DNA from: Niveibacterium sp. SC-1
GTDB lineage: Bacteria; Pseudomonadota; Gammaproteobacteria; Burkholderiales; Rhodocyclaceae
Length of the DNA: 64,000 nt
NCBI RefSeq assembly: GCF_038235435.1
Contig: NZ_CP151275.1
Location: 4,650,001 to 4,714,000 of the forward strand
Direction: 5' to 3'
This document shows, in pieces, positions 25,800 through 33,562 of this stretch; positions within the stretch are counted from its first letter, which is position 1, and every line of letters begins with the position of its first letter. A program made the position numbers and the translations under genes. The notes under the pieces were generated by a model. The model searched no databases. It had not been told where the DNA came from and saw nothing but the letters and a program-made list of their open reading frames with translations.

Positions 25800-27316
25800 C
25801 AGAGGCCCGCCGCTTCCTTGACCTTGAAGAACACCTTGGTGTTGTCCATGGTGCCCTTGAAGATCTTGGCGCCCGCGCCGCCGGCAAACAGCATGACGTC
25901 GCCACCCCCGTGCGTTTCGGAGCCCGGCGTGCCCAGGTTGATGCCGACTTCCTGCAGGAAGTTGTCCTGCGTGGTGTCAACCGCGCTCAGGTCTTCGCGC
26001 GCCGCGCCGCGGGCCGGTGCGATCCAGGGTTTGTTGCCGTCTTCCGCATTGACCTGGCTGGCGGCCGTCGCATTGGGGCGGCCGCCGTTGCCGAACACCA
26101 GGGTGGTGTAGGGCTTGCCGTCGGCGGCCAACGCCGGCGCGCCGGTCTGGTAGTCGATCACCTTGCCGAGGATGGGGCTGCCGATCTTGCCGTAGCCGTT
26201 GAAGGCAATCGCGTGGTCATGGTCGGCGGTCACCACGATCAGCGTATTGGCCAGGCCCGGATCGAGCTTCTCCATGAACGCCAGGGTGGTGTCGATGGCC
26301 TTGTCGAAGGCCAGCGTGTCCTCCAGCGCGCGCTTGGCATTGCTGCCGTGCAAGGCATGGTCGATGCGACCGCCCTCGACCATCAGGAAGAAGCCGCTGC
26401 TATTGCGACTGAGCACGCCCAGGGCCTTCTCGGTCATTTCAGAGAGACTGGGTTGGTCGAGGTTCTGATTCACGCGGTCCAGCTCGTAGGCCATTTCGCT
26501 GGGCGAGAACAGCCCCAGCAATTTGCTGGCCTTGCTCGCATCGAGCGCGCGCAGCTGGGTGCCGCTGGAGACGTAGCTGTAGCCCTTGGCCTGCATCGCG
26601 GTGACGAGATTGACCTCGTCCGTGCGTTTGCTGCCGGCGGAGGACTTGGGCAGGTAGTTGCGCGTGCCACCACCCATGAGCACGTCGATGCCATCACCCA
26701 GAGCCGCGTTGTAGTTGGCGTGCCCCGGCACGGACTGTTCGGCGATGGTGTTGTAGCCGTTGCGGTTGCAGATGTGCGCGTAGGTCGCCGCCGGCGTGGC
26801 ATGGCCCACACGGGTGGTCGAGATGGCGCCGACCGCGCGCCCCTTGGCCTTGGAGAGCTCGAGCAGCGTCGCGGCAGCCGTGCCATTTCCGGCGACGCAG
26901 GTGGTGTTCTCGCCGTTGATGAACTGGGAGCCGTCCGCCTTGTAGGCTAGGGTGTCGCTCGACATCGAGATGACCTCGTTGTTCGCCTTCACCCCGGTCA
27001 TGTAGGCGGACATGGACGGTGCGCTGTCGGTGGTCTGGCCGTCGTTCGAGAAGGTCTTGATGCGTGCGGCGTAGCGCAGCGACTGCATCGTCAGCGTCGC
27101 GCGCTCGGCGCTCACCAGCGAACCGGGTTGCGCGGCGAGCTGCTTCTCGCCCTTGTAGATGCGGGCAGCGGTCACGGTCACCGGCCCCATGCCATCGCCG
27201 AGAAAGAAGATCACGTTCTTGGCTTCACCGGCGGCCTGGGCCACGCCGGTCCATGCGCCCAGCGCGCAGGCAAGCGCCAGGGTGATGGAGGTGCTGCGCC
27301 GATATTTGCTCGTCAT
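25799..27316 (-). CDS. Alkaline phosphatase (PhoA-like), secreted
   Basis: The product has 505 residues with a Sec signal ending near GVAQAA. Family motifs are NVIFFLGDGMG (metal-binding Asp), TDSAPSMSAYMTG (the DSA nucleophile serine), VEGGRIDHALHG, VVTADHDH and ETHGGGD (zinc ligands). The enzyme would strip phosphate from monoesters in the periplasm. The ATG at 27316 was chosen for its proximity to the signal peptide; an ATG at 27325 is possible. It overlaps the downstream unknown gene and follows a second alkaline phosphatase by 44 bp. The DSAPSM active site differs from the DSAASS seen in E. coli PhoA. Confidence 0.92.
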   Translation of the reverse strand: MTSKYRRSTSITLALACALGAWTGVAQAAGEAKNVIFFLGDGMGPVTVTAARIYKGEKQLAAQPGSLVSAERATLTMQSLRYAARIKTFSNDGQTTDSAPSMSAYMTGVKANNEVISMSSDTLAYKADGSQFINGENTTCVAGNGTAAATLLELSKAKGRAVGAISTTRVGHATPAATYAHICNRNGYNTIAEQSVPGHANYNAALGDGIDVLMGGGTRNYLPKSSAGSKRTDEVNLVTAMQAKGYSYVSSGTQLRALDASKASKLLGLFSPSEMAYELDRVNQNLDQPSLSEMTEKALGVLSRNSSGFFLMVEGGRIDHALHGSNAKRALEDTLAFDKAIDTTLAFMEKLDPGLANTLIVVTADHDHAIAFNGYGKIGSPILGKVIDYQTGAPALAADGKPYTTLVFGNGGRPNATAASQVNAEDGNKPWIAPARGAAREDLSAVDTTQDNFLQEVGINLGTPGSETHGGGDVMLFAGGAGAKIFKGTMDNTKVFFKVKEAAGL

Positions 27317-27360
27317 GAGAGGCATTCCTGTCGTCTGTTCGTTTGCGTCTGTGCGGCGGC

Positions 27361-28806
27361 TCATTGCAGGCCGATCGCTTTCTTCATCAGGCCATACACG
27401 TCGGTGTTGGTCATGACGCCGCTGAAGTTCTCCGCGCCCAGTCCTTGCGCGCCCAGGAACACGTCTCCGCCCCCGTGGGTTTCGCTCGCGAGGGGCACCA
27501 CGGCCTCCTGCAGGAACTCCACGTTCTCGAGTTCGGTGTCACCGATCGGGCCACGCGTGGCAAGGCGGCGCGGGCCGTTGCCAAAACCCAGGATGGTGTA
27601 GGGGTTGCCGTCCACGTCAGTGGAGGGCTGACCATTGACGTAGTTCTTCACCAGTCCCAGCACGCCGGGCTTGCCAGCCTGCGTCTTGCCGGTGCGCTGG
27701 GCGTAACCGTTCATCTGCAGGGTGTGATCGTGGTCGGCGGTCACCACGATCAAGGTGTTTTTGAGCTCCGGATCAAGGACCGCCATCTTGGTGAGCGCGG
27801 TCTTGATTGCGTCGTCGAAGGCCACCGTGTCCTGCAGCGCGCGACGCGCGTTGGTGGCGTGCAGGGCGTGGTCGATGCGGCCGCCTTCCACCATCAGGAA
27901 GAAGCCCTTCTTGCGCGCGGCCAGTGCGTCGATGGCCTTGGCGGTCATCTCGGCGAGGCTGGGTTCCTTGCTGCTGTCGCGGTCCAGGTCGTAAGCCATG
28001 TGGCTCTTGGTGAAGAGACCCGCGATCTTGGTGCTGCCATCGACGGGCAGCGCGTCGAACTCTGCCTTGTTGGAGGCGTAGCCGTACTTGGCCGTCTTGA
28101 ACTCGGCAACCAGATCGCGCTTGTCGTTGCGCAAGCCGCCGCTCTCCTTGGGCGTGAAGTAGCTGCTGCCGCCGCCGAGGATCACGTCCACGCCGTCGCC
28201 CAGTTTGGCGTTATAGCCGGCGCCGCCGGGCACTAGGGCGGCCGCAATGGTGTTCTCGGCGTCCCGGTGGCACACGTGGGAATACGTCGCTGCGGGCGTG
28301 GCGTGGGTGATGCGCGCGGTGCTCACCACGCCGGTGGCGTAGCCAGCGGCCTTCATCTGTTCGAGGATGGTCTCCACGGCCGCGCCGTTGCCGGTGGGGC
28401 AGGTGCTGTCGAAGCTCGCGTGGTAGGGCTTGCCGGCCGAGTCGCTGGCCTTGGTCTCCGGCGTCATGGAGATGACTTCGTTGTTCATCTTCACGCCGGT
28501 CATGTAGGCGGCCATGGACGGGGCACTGTCCGTGACCTGCCCGTCGTTGGAATAGGTGTGGACGAAGGCCGTTTCGGGCAGCTTGTCCATGGTCAGTTCG
28601 CCGTCTTCGCCCACCGCGTAGATGCGCGCGGCGGTCATGGTGGTAATGCCCATGCCGTCGCCGAGAAAGAAGATCACGTTCTTCTTGGGCTGCGGCGTAA
28701 CGGGCGTCGGGGGCGTTTCGGCAACAGTGTTGTGGTTGTCGCTCCCGCATGCGGAAAGCACCAAGGCCGCGCTGGCGAGCGCGAGACAGGTCCTTGTCAG
28801 CTTCAT
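27361..28806 (-). CDS. Alkaline phosphatase (PhoA-like), lipoprotein
   Basis: The product has 481 residues. The lipobox ALVLSAC puts the lipidated cysteine at 20, followed by a Pro-rich tether (ETPPTPVTPQPKK). The catalytic part repeats the motifs of its neighbour: NVIFFLGDGMGIT, TDSAPSMAAYMTG, VEGGRIDHALHA, VVTADHDH and ETHGGGD. The two proteins are clearly paralogues from a tandem duplication, one free and one membrane-anchored. Twin 12-bp palindromes lie 57-83 bp upstream of the start, in the likely promoter. No convincing PhoB box was found. Confidence 0.92.
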   Translation of the reverse strand: MKLTRTCLALASAALVLSACGSDNHNTVAETPPTPVTPQPKKNVIFFLGDGMGITTMTAARIYAVGEDGELTMDKLPETAFVHTYSNDGQVTDSAPSMAAYMTGVKMNNEVISMTPETKASDSAGKPYHASFDSTCPTGNGAAVETILEQMKAAGYATGVVSTARITHATPAATYSHVCHRDAENTIAAALVPGGAGYNAKLGDGVDVILGGGSSYFTPKESGGLRNDKRDLVAEFKTAKYGYASNKAEFDALPVDGSTKIAGLFTKSHMAYDLDRDSSKEPSLAEMTAKAIDALAARKKGFFLMVEGGRIDHALHATNARRALQDTVAFDDAIKTALTKMAVLDPELKNTLIVVTADHDHTLQMNGYAQRTGKTQAGKPGVLGLVKNYVNGQPSTDVDGNPYTILGFGNGPRRLATRGPIGDTELENVEFLQEAVVPLASETHGGGDVFLGAQGLGAENFSGVMTNTDVYGLMKKAIGLQ

Positions 28807-28862
28807 CGAAAATCCTCGAATGAGTACGAACTGGGTGTCGCGGTAGCGCGACGAAGTGGAGT

Positions 28863-28889
28863 CCTTAATTAAGGCTTCCTTAATTAAGG
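28863..28889. repeat. Twin 12-bp palindromes CCTTAATTAAGG
   Basis: CCTTAATTAAGG occurs twice (28863-28874 and 28878-28889), separated by CTT. Each copy is a perfect palindrome, and their centres are 15 bp apart. In a genome this rich in G+C, two 8-bp TTAATTAA cores side by side are unlikely by chance. The position 57-83 bp upstream of the alkaline phosphatase start suggests an operator pair or UP-like element. Confidence 0.7.
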
Positions 28890-29023
28890 TGAGAATGAGA
28901 CTCCACTGTCATTGCCGGACGGTGACAGGCAATCGGGCGATCGCTGCAAGGCGCCGCGATGCGCCACATCGATGGCGGCAAGGTCGGCACCTGAGCGGAC
29001 GGAACCCCGCGATGCGTCACCCT

Positions 29024-29157
29024 TTGTTACACCTGATGCGTCGTGGCAATCCTCCTGTAACAAGAGAGCCTCAGACTTGAAACCTGACCCCTAAGTAGTC
29101 TCCTCCTCCAGGAAAGTCATCAGACCTGACCCGCAGAAACGGGTCGGGTCTTTTTTT
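29024..29157 (+). ncRNA. Candidate small RNA ending at an orphan terminator
   Basis: The strong terminator at 29122-29157 points right, but no rightward gene lies upstream for 4 kb (the nearest, the carbonic anhydrase gene, ends at 24988 with its own hairpin). The 100 bases before it include an 8-bp inverted repeat TTGTTACA/TGTAACAA and a repeated ACCTGACCC. A terminal U-rich hairpin preceded by unstructured CU-rich sequence (CTCCTCCTCC) is typical of trans-acting small RNAs. The 5' end is a guess, since no clear promoter was found. Confidence 0.35.
29122..29157 (+). terminator. Strong rho-independent terminator without a gene
   Basis: AGACCTGACCCG and CGGGTCGGGTCT pair in a 12-bp stem (one G-U) around CAGAAA, followed by seven T. 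The T-run is then repeated in CTTTTTTTGTCTG, a 13-bp perfect tandem repeat at 29150-29175. It is directional for rightward transcription. Confidence 0.85.
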
Positions 29158-29470
29158 GTCTGCTTTTTTTGTCTGTTTCTTGCGCGCTGACGACGCTGGA
29201 CACCTCAGGACGCGAGGCCGCGACAGGCCAGGATGTACGCGTCCTGCGCACGCGCGTGTTGCTACATATCGCCGCGCGCCCAGGGATTCGCCTCGCAAGA
29301 CCATCCCCTCTTCGGCCATCGGCCGTGCGCACGAGCGACACGGAAGCGCCCCCGCCTTCGGCGTGGGTGCCGGCAGGTGCGGGGACCGCGTATCCCGAAG
29401 CGGCGGGCCAGGCTCGCCGCGCCCCTGTGATCTAATCCGCCGGTCGCCCCGAACCTGAAGCCTCGCCGCC

Positions 29471-30982
29471 GTGACCGTCCGCCTCGCCCGCACGCACCGA
29501 CTCGCCGCCATCCTGCTACTGGGCTTCGCCTCCGGCCTGCCGCTCGCGCTTACCGGGCAGGCGATGCAGGCCTGGCTCACCACCGACGGCGTCGATCTGG
29601 CGACCATCGGCTTCCTCGGGCTGGTGGGCATCCCCTACACCTTCAAGTTCCTGTGGGCGCCGTTGATGGACCGCTTCGAGCCGCCGCTGCTCGGCCGCCG
29701 GCGCGGCTGGCTGGTGGTCTCGCAGCTCGCGCTCGCCGGGGTGCTGGCCTGGATGTCGCGTCTCGCGCCCGGTGCGCAGCCGCTCCTCTTCGCGCAGGCG
29801 GCAGTGCTGGTGGCCTTCCTCTCGGCCTCGCAGGACGTGGTGGTCGACGCCTATCGGACCGACTTGGTCGGCGACACGCCCGAGCAGGGCCTGGGCGCTT
29901 CGCTGCATGTCTTCGGCTACCGCATGGCGATGATCCTTTCCGGCGGCATCGCGTTGATCTGGGCGGACCAGTGGCAGAGCTGGCCGCGGGTCTATCTGTT
30001 GATGGCCGCGGTCATGGTCGTCGCGGCCGTCGTGTCGCTCGTCTTCGTGCCGGCGGTCTCCAGCCAGTCGCGCCCGCTGGCCTCTTCGCCGCGCCAGGAG
30101 CTGCTCGGCTTCCTCGCGATGCTCGTCGGCGTCGCGGCGGGCTGGTTGCTCGCACGGCAGGGCCTGATGCTCCTGGGCCTCGACCCGGCGGACGACAACA
30201 AGTGGATCCAGTTGCTCTTCGTGCTCGCCGAGATCGCCTGCGCGCTGCCGCTGGCCTGGTGGGCCGCCCGCAAGGCGCGCTTCGAAACGCTCAACCGTTC
30301 GCTCGAATCCTTCTTCACGGTCAAGGGTGCGGGCGCCTTCCTCGTGCTCATCGTGCTCTACAAGCTGGGCGATGCTTTCGCCGGCAGCCTCACCACGCCG
30401 TTTCTCATCAAAGGCATGGGCTTCACCCAGGCCGAGGTCGGCATCGCCAACAAGCTGATCGGCATCTGGCTCACCGTGCTCGGCGCTCTGGCGGGTGGCG
30501 CGTTGATGCTGCGGCTCTCGCTCTATCGCGCGCTACTCATCTTCGGAGTGCTCCAGCTCGTCTCCAATGCGGGCTTCCTCGCGCTTGCCCATCTGGGCCG
30601 CGGCGCCTGGGGGAGTTTCTGGCTGCCCGCCTTCGACTGGCATTTCATCGCGCTGCGCGAACCGGCCCAGCTCGACGGCCTGCTGCTGGCCGTGGTCGCG
30701 GGCGAGAACATCTCCGGCGGCATGGGCACCGTGGCCTTCGTCGGCTTGCTCATGAGCCTGTGCAACAAGCACTTCTCCGCCACCCACTACGCCCTGCTCT
30801 CGGCGCTCGCCGCGGTGGGGCGCATCTATGTCAGCCCGCTCGCCGGCGTACTCTCGCTCGCCATCGGCTGGCCTGCCTTCTTCGTGCTCTCCATCGTGCT
30901 GGCCGTGCCGGGCGTGGTGATGGTCTGGCGGATGCGCGAGCGTCTGCTCGCCCTGGCCCCACCCACCGGCGCCCAGCGCTGA
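29471..30982 (+). CDS. ampG: AmpG-like muropeptide permease (MFS)
   Basis: AmpG imports anhydro-muropeptides from the periplasm for cell-wall recycling. The product has 503 residues with about 12-14 hydrophobic helices. Signatures are LLLGFASGLPLALTGQAMQAWL in the first helix region, FKFLWAPLMDRF, FLSASQDVVVDAYRTDL and FGYRMAMILSGG, all typical of AmpG. The start is a GTG at 29471. The downstream uracil-DNA glycosylase gene begins 29 bp after the stop and may share the transcript. Confidence 0.9.
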   Translation: MTVRLARTHRLAAILLLGFASGLPLALTGQAMQAWLTTDGVDLATIGFLGLVGIPYTFKFLWAPLMDRFEPPLLGRRRGWLVVSQLALAGVLAWMSRLAPGAQPLLFAQAAVLVAFLSASQDVVVDAYRTDLVGDTPEQGLGASLHVFGYRMAMILSGGIALIWADQWQSWPRVYLLMAAVMVVAAVVSLVFVPAVSSQSRPLASSPRQELLGFLAMLVGVAAGWLLARQGLMLLGLDPADDNKWIQLLFVLAEIACALPLAWWAARKARFETLNRSLESFFTVKGAGAFLVLIVLYKLGDAFAGSLTTPFLIKGMGFTQAEVGIANKLIGIWLTVLGALAGGALMLRLSLYRALLIFGVLQLVSNAGFLALAHLGRGAWGSFWLPAFDWHFIALREPAQLDGLLLAVVAGENISGGMGTVAFVGLLMSLCNKHFSATHYALLSALAAVGRIYVSPLAGVLSLAIGWPAFFVLSIVLAVPGVVMVWRMRERLLALAPPTGAQR

Positions 30983-31011
30983 AGCACGCCACCACTTCCG
31001 TTCGCCGCACC

Positions 31012-31737
31012 ATGACCCAGACATCCGATGCCCTGATCAAGGCCGCCCATGTGCTCTCCGACGCCTGCGAGGCACTCTCCTTCGCCGCGCCGGTAACCCA
31101 TGTCTACAACCCACTCACCTATGCGATGGGCGCGAACGAGCAGTACCTGAAACGCTACGGCGCAACGAAGAAGAAGGTGGTCTTCCTCGGCATGAACCCC
31201 GGCCCCTTCGGCATGGTGCAGACCGGCGTGCCCTTCGGTGAGATCGCCGCGGTGCGCGACTGGATGGGCATCTCCGGTGGCGTCGAGAAGCCTGCGCAGC
31301 AGACCGACAAGCGCCCGATCGAAGGCTTCGATTGCCCGCGCAGCGAGGTCAGCGGCCGGCGCCTCTGGGGCCTCTTCGCCCAGCGCTTCGGCAGCGCCGA
31401 CGATTTCTTCGCCGAGCACTTCGTCGCCAACTACTGCCCGCTCGCCTTCTTCGAGGGTGGCCGCAACCTCACGCCCGACAAGCTGCCTGCGGCCGAGCAG
31501 CTGCCGCTGCTCACCGCCTGCGATGCGCATCTGCGCCGCCTCATGGAAGTCCTCGAGGCCGAATGGCTGATCGGCGTGGGCGCTTGGGCCGAGCAGCGCG
31601 GACGCGTGGCCCTGGCCGGTCTGCCGCTGCGCTTCGGCCGCGTGCTGCATCCCAGTCCGGCCAGTCCCGCAGCCAACCGCGGATGGGCCGAAGCCGCCAC
31701 CAAGCAATTGATAGATCAGGGAATCTGGACCGCCTGA
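31012..31737 (+). CDS. SMUG1-type uracil-DNA glycosylase
   Basis: The product has 241 residues. FLGMNPGPFGMVQTGVPFGE is the catalytic motif of the family 3 (SMUG1) glycosylases, which use Asn in place of Asp to activate water. The second motif LHPSPASPAANRGWAE supplies the His and the DNA-intercalating loop. PLTYAMGANEQYLKRYG near the N-terminus is also typical. It removes uracil and hydroxymethyluracil from DNA. SMUG1 is widespread in vertebrates and patchy in bacteria. Confidence 0.92.
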   Translation: MTQTSDALIKAAHVLSDACEALSFAAPVTHVYNPLTYAMGANEQYLKRYGATKKKVVFLGMNPGPFGMVQTGVPFGEIAAVRDWMGISGGVEKPAQQTDKRPIEGFDCPRSEVSGRRLWGLFAQRFGSADDFFAEHFVANYCPLAFFEGGRNLTPDKLPAAEQLPLLTACDAHLRRLMEVLEAEWLIGVGAWAEQRGRVALAGLPLRFGRVLHPSPASPAANRGWAEAATKQLIDQGIWTA

Positions 31738-31810
31738 CGGCGACCGACGGCTCTATTCCTGCGTCATCAGCTACTGCACACTGCGCGCTTCCCATAGCAG
31801 GGTGGTGACG

Positions 31811-33562
31811 ATGAGTACGGCATATTCGGCCAGCAACAGGCCGGCGCTGCGCTGGCTGACGGTGCTTTCACTGAGCGCGCTGCTCGCCGCCTGTGGCGGC
31901 GGAGGGGGTAGCGATTCGAGCTCCAATCCCAACAGCCCCAGCAGCCCGAACGCGCCCGCACCCAGCCTGCCCGAAGAAGCCGCCATGGGCACCGTCGCGG
32001 CCCAGCGCATGCTCGACCAGGCCACCTTCGGCCCGAGCGAAACCAGCATCGCCGCCGCCGCCAATCTCGGTCCGATGCACTGGCTGCAAGGCCAGTTCGC
32101 CGCGCCCGTTTCGCAGTTCCGCAACTACTCCGCGGAAATCCATACTGCCGGCCTCAAGGACTTCTGCAAGGAGCGCAACCTCGGCGACAACTGCTGGCGC
32201 GACTACTACTCGGCCGAGCCCCTGGTGCGCGACTTCTACGTCCAGGCGGTGAGCGGCGGCGACCAGCTGCGCCAACGCGTGGCCTTCGCGCTCTCGCAGA
32301 TCTGGGTGGTCTCCAACCACGAAGTCGAAGGCACCTACGGCCTGCGCGACTACCACCAGATGCTGCGCGACAACGCCTTCGGCAATGCGCGCACCCTGCT
32401 GCGCAAGGTGGCCCTGCATCCGGTGATGGGCACCTTCCTCAACATGGTGAACAACGAGAAGGCCGCGCCCAACGAGAACTTCGCGCGCGAGCTGATGCAG
32501 CTCTTCACCATCGGCCCCTGCCAACTCACGCAAGGCGCGGAACTCGCGGGCGGCAGCTGCCAGCCAACCTATGACAACACTGGTGTGCGTGAAGTCGCCT
32601 TCTCGCTCACCGGCTGGACTTACCCGGCAGGCGGCGTGAACCCCTGGGGCTCGAGCGGCTGGAAGAATCCGACCTACCTCAAGGGCGAGATGACCGCCGT
32701 CGCCGCCCAGCACGACCAGACCGAGCGCACCCTGCCCGGTGGCGTGGTGGTCCCCGCCGTGCGCACCCCGCAGGTGGCGCTCGACGCGGTGATCGACAGC
32801 CTCTTCAACCATCCGAACATCGCGCCCTTCCTCTCGCACCAGCTGATCCAGCACCTGGTGACGAGCAATCCCAAGCCCGAGTACGTGGCGCGTGTATCCG
32901 CAGCGTTTGCCAGCGGCACGGCCTACGGATTCGGCAGCGGCCAGCGCGGTGACATGAAGGCAATCCTCGCGGCCATCCTGCTCGATCCGGAAGCGCGCGA
33001 CGCCGCCCTCGCGGAAGATTCCAACTACGGGCGCCTGCGCGAGCCGGCACAGATGATCACCAACCTGCTGCGTGCGCTCAACGGCCGCACCGATGGCACC
33101 AGCATGTACTGGTGGTGGGGCTCGGCCCTGGGCGAGATGGTCTACAACGCGCCCTCGGTCTTCAACTTCTATCCGCCCGACTATCCGCTGCCCGGCACCG
33201 CGCTGGTCGCCCCGCAGTTCGGCATCGAGAACGCCGCCACCACGATGCAGCGCCTGAACTTCATCAACGGGCTGCTCTACTGGACCAACGGCATCGGGCC
33301 CGACAGCTCGGTCCCCGGCTCCACCGGTTCGCAGGTAGACCTCACGGGCTTCCAGTCCTCCGCCGACGACGCGGCCGGACTGGTCGACCGGGTCGCGGCC
33401 CTACTTACCGGCGGCCGCCTCTCCGCCGACACGCGGAACCAGATCCTTGCCGCCGTGACGGCCTGGGACCCGGTCAAGAACAAGAGCAACTACAAGCAGG
33501 AGCGCGTGCGCACTGCCTTCTATCTGGTGCTCGCCTCACCCGACTTCCAGGTGCAACGATGA
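31811..33562 (+). CDS. DUF1800 lipoprotein
   Basis: The product has 583 residues. The lipobox LSALLAAC is followed by a Gly/Ser/Pro-rich tether. The body is a DUF1800 domain with AAQRMLDQATFGPSETSI, RVAFALSQIWVVS, NENFARELMQLFTIG, EVAFSLTGWTY and FLSHQLIQHLV. Members occur next to DUF1501 genes in many environmental bacteria, and the biochemical function is unknown. The ATG at 31811 is preferred to the GTG at 31802. Its last four bases overlap the DUF1501 start as ATGA. Confidence 0.88.
   Translation: MSTAYSASNRPALRWLTVLSLSALLAACGGGGGSDSSSNPNSPSSPNAPAPSLPEEAAMGTVAAQRMLDQATFGPSETSIAAAANLGPMHWLQGQFAAPVSQFRNYSAEIHTAGLKDFCKERNLGDNCWRDYYSAEPLVRDFYVQAVSGGDQLRQRVAFALSQIWVVSNHEVEGTYGLRDYHQMLRDNAFGNARTLLRKVALHPVMGTFLNMVNNEKAAPNENFARELMQLFTIGPCQLTQGAELAGGSCQPTYDNTGVREVAFSLTGWTYPAGGVNPWGSSGWKNPTYLKGEMTAVAAQHDQTERTLPGGVVVPAVRTPQVALDAVIDSLFNHPNIAPFLSHQLIQHLVTSNPKPEYVARVSAAFASGTAYGFGSGQRGDMKAILAAILLDPEARDAALAEDSNYGRLREPAQMITNLLRALNGRTDGTSMYWWWGSALGEMVYNAPSVFNFYPPDYPLPGTALVAPQFGIENAATTMQRLNFINGLLYWTNGIGPDSSVPGSTGSQVDLTGFQSSADDAAGLVDRVAALLTGGRLSADTRNQILAAVTAWDPVKNKSNYKQERVRTAFYLVLASPDFQVQR

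Larger units (their letters stand above)
28807..29470. other. 664-bp intergenic region between phosphatase and ampG
   Basis: No credible protein gene was found here. The region contains twin palindromes (28863-28889), an inverted repeat CTGTCA-N11-TGACAG (28906-28928), an inverted repeat TTGTTACA/TGTAACAA (29024-29063), a strong rightward terminator (29122-29157) and a 13-bp tandem repeat (29150-29175). The part from about 29180 to 29470, ahead of ampG, shows nothing recognisable. Confidence 0.6.

Noticed and set aside
28906..28928. CTGTCA-N11-TGACAG as a possible Pho box of the alkaline phosphatases
   Set aside because: PhoB boxes are direct repeats with 11-bp periodicity. This is an inverted pair with too wide a spacer.
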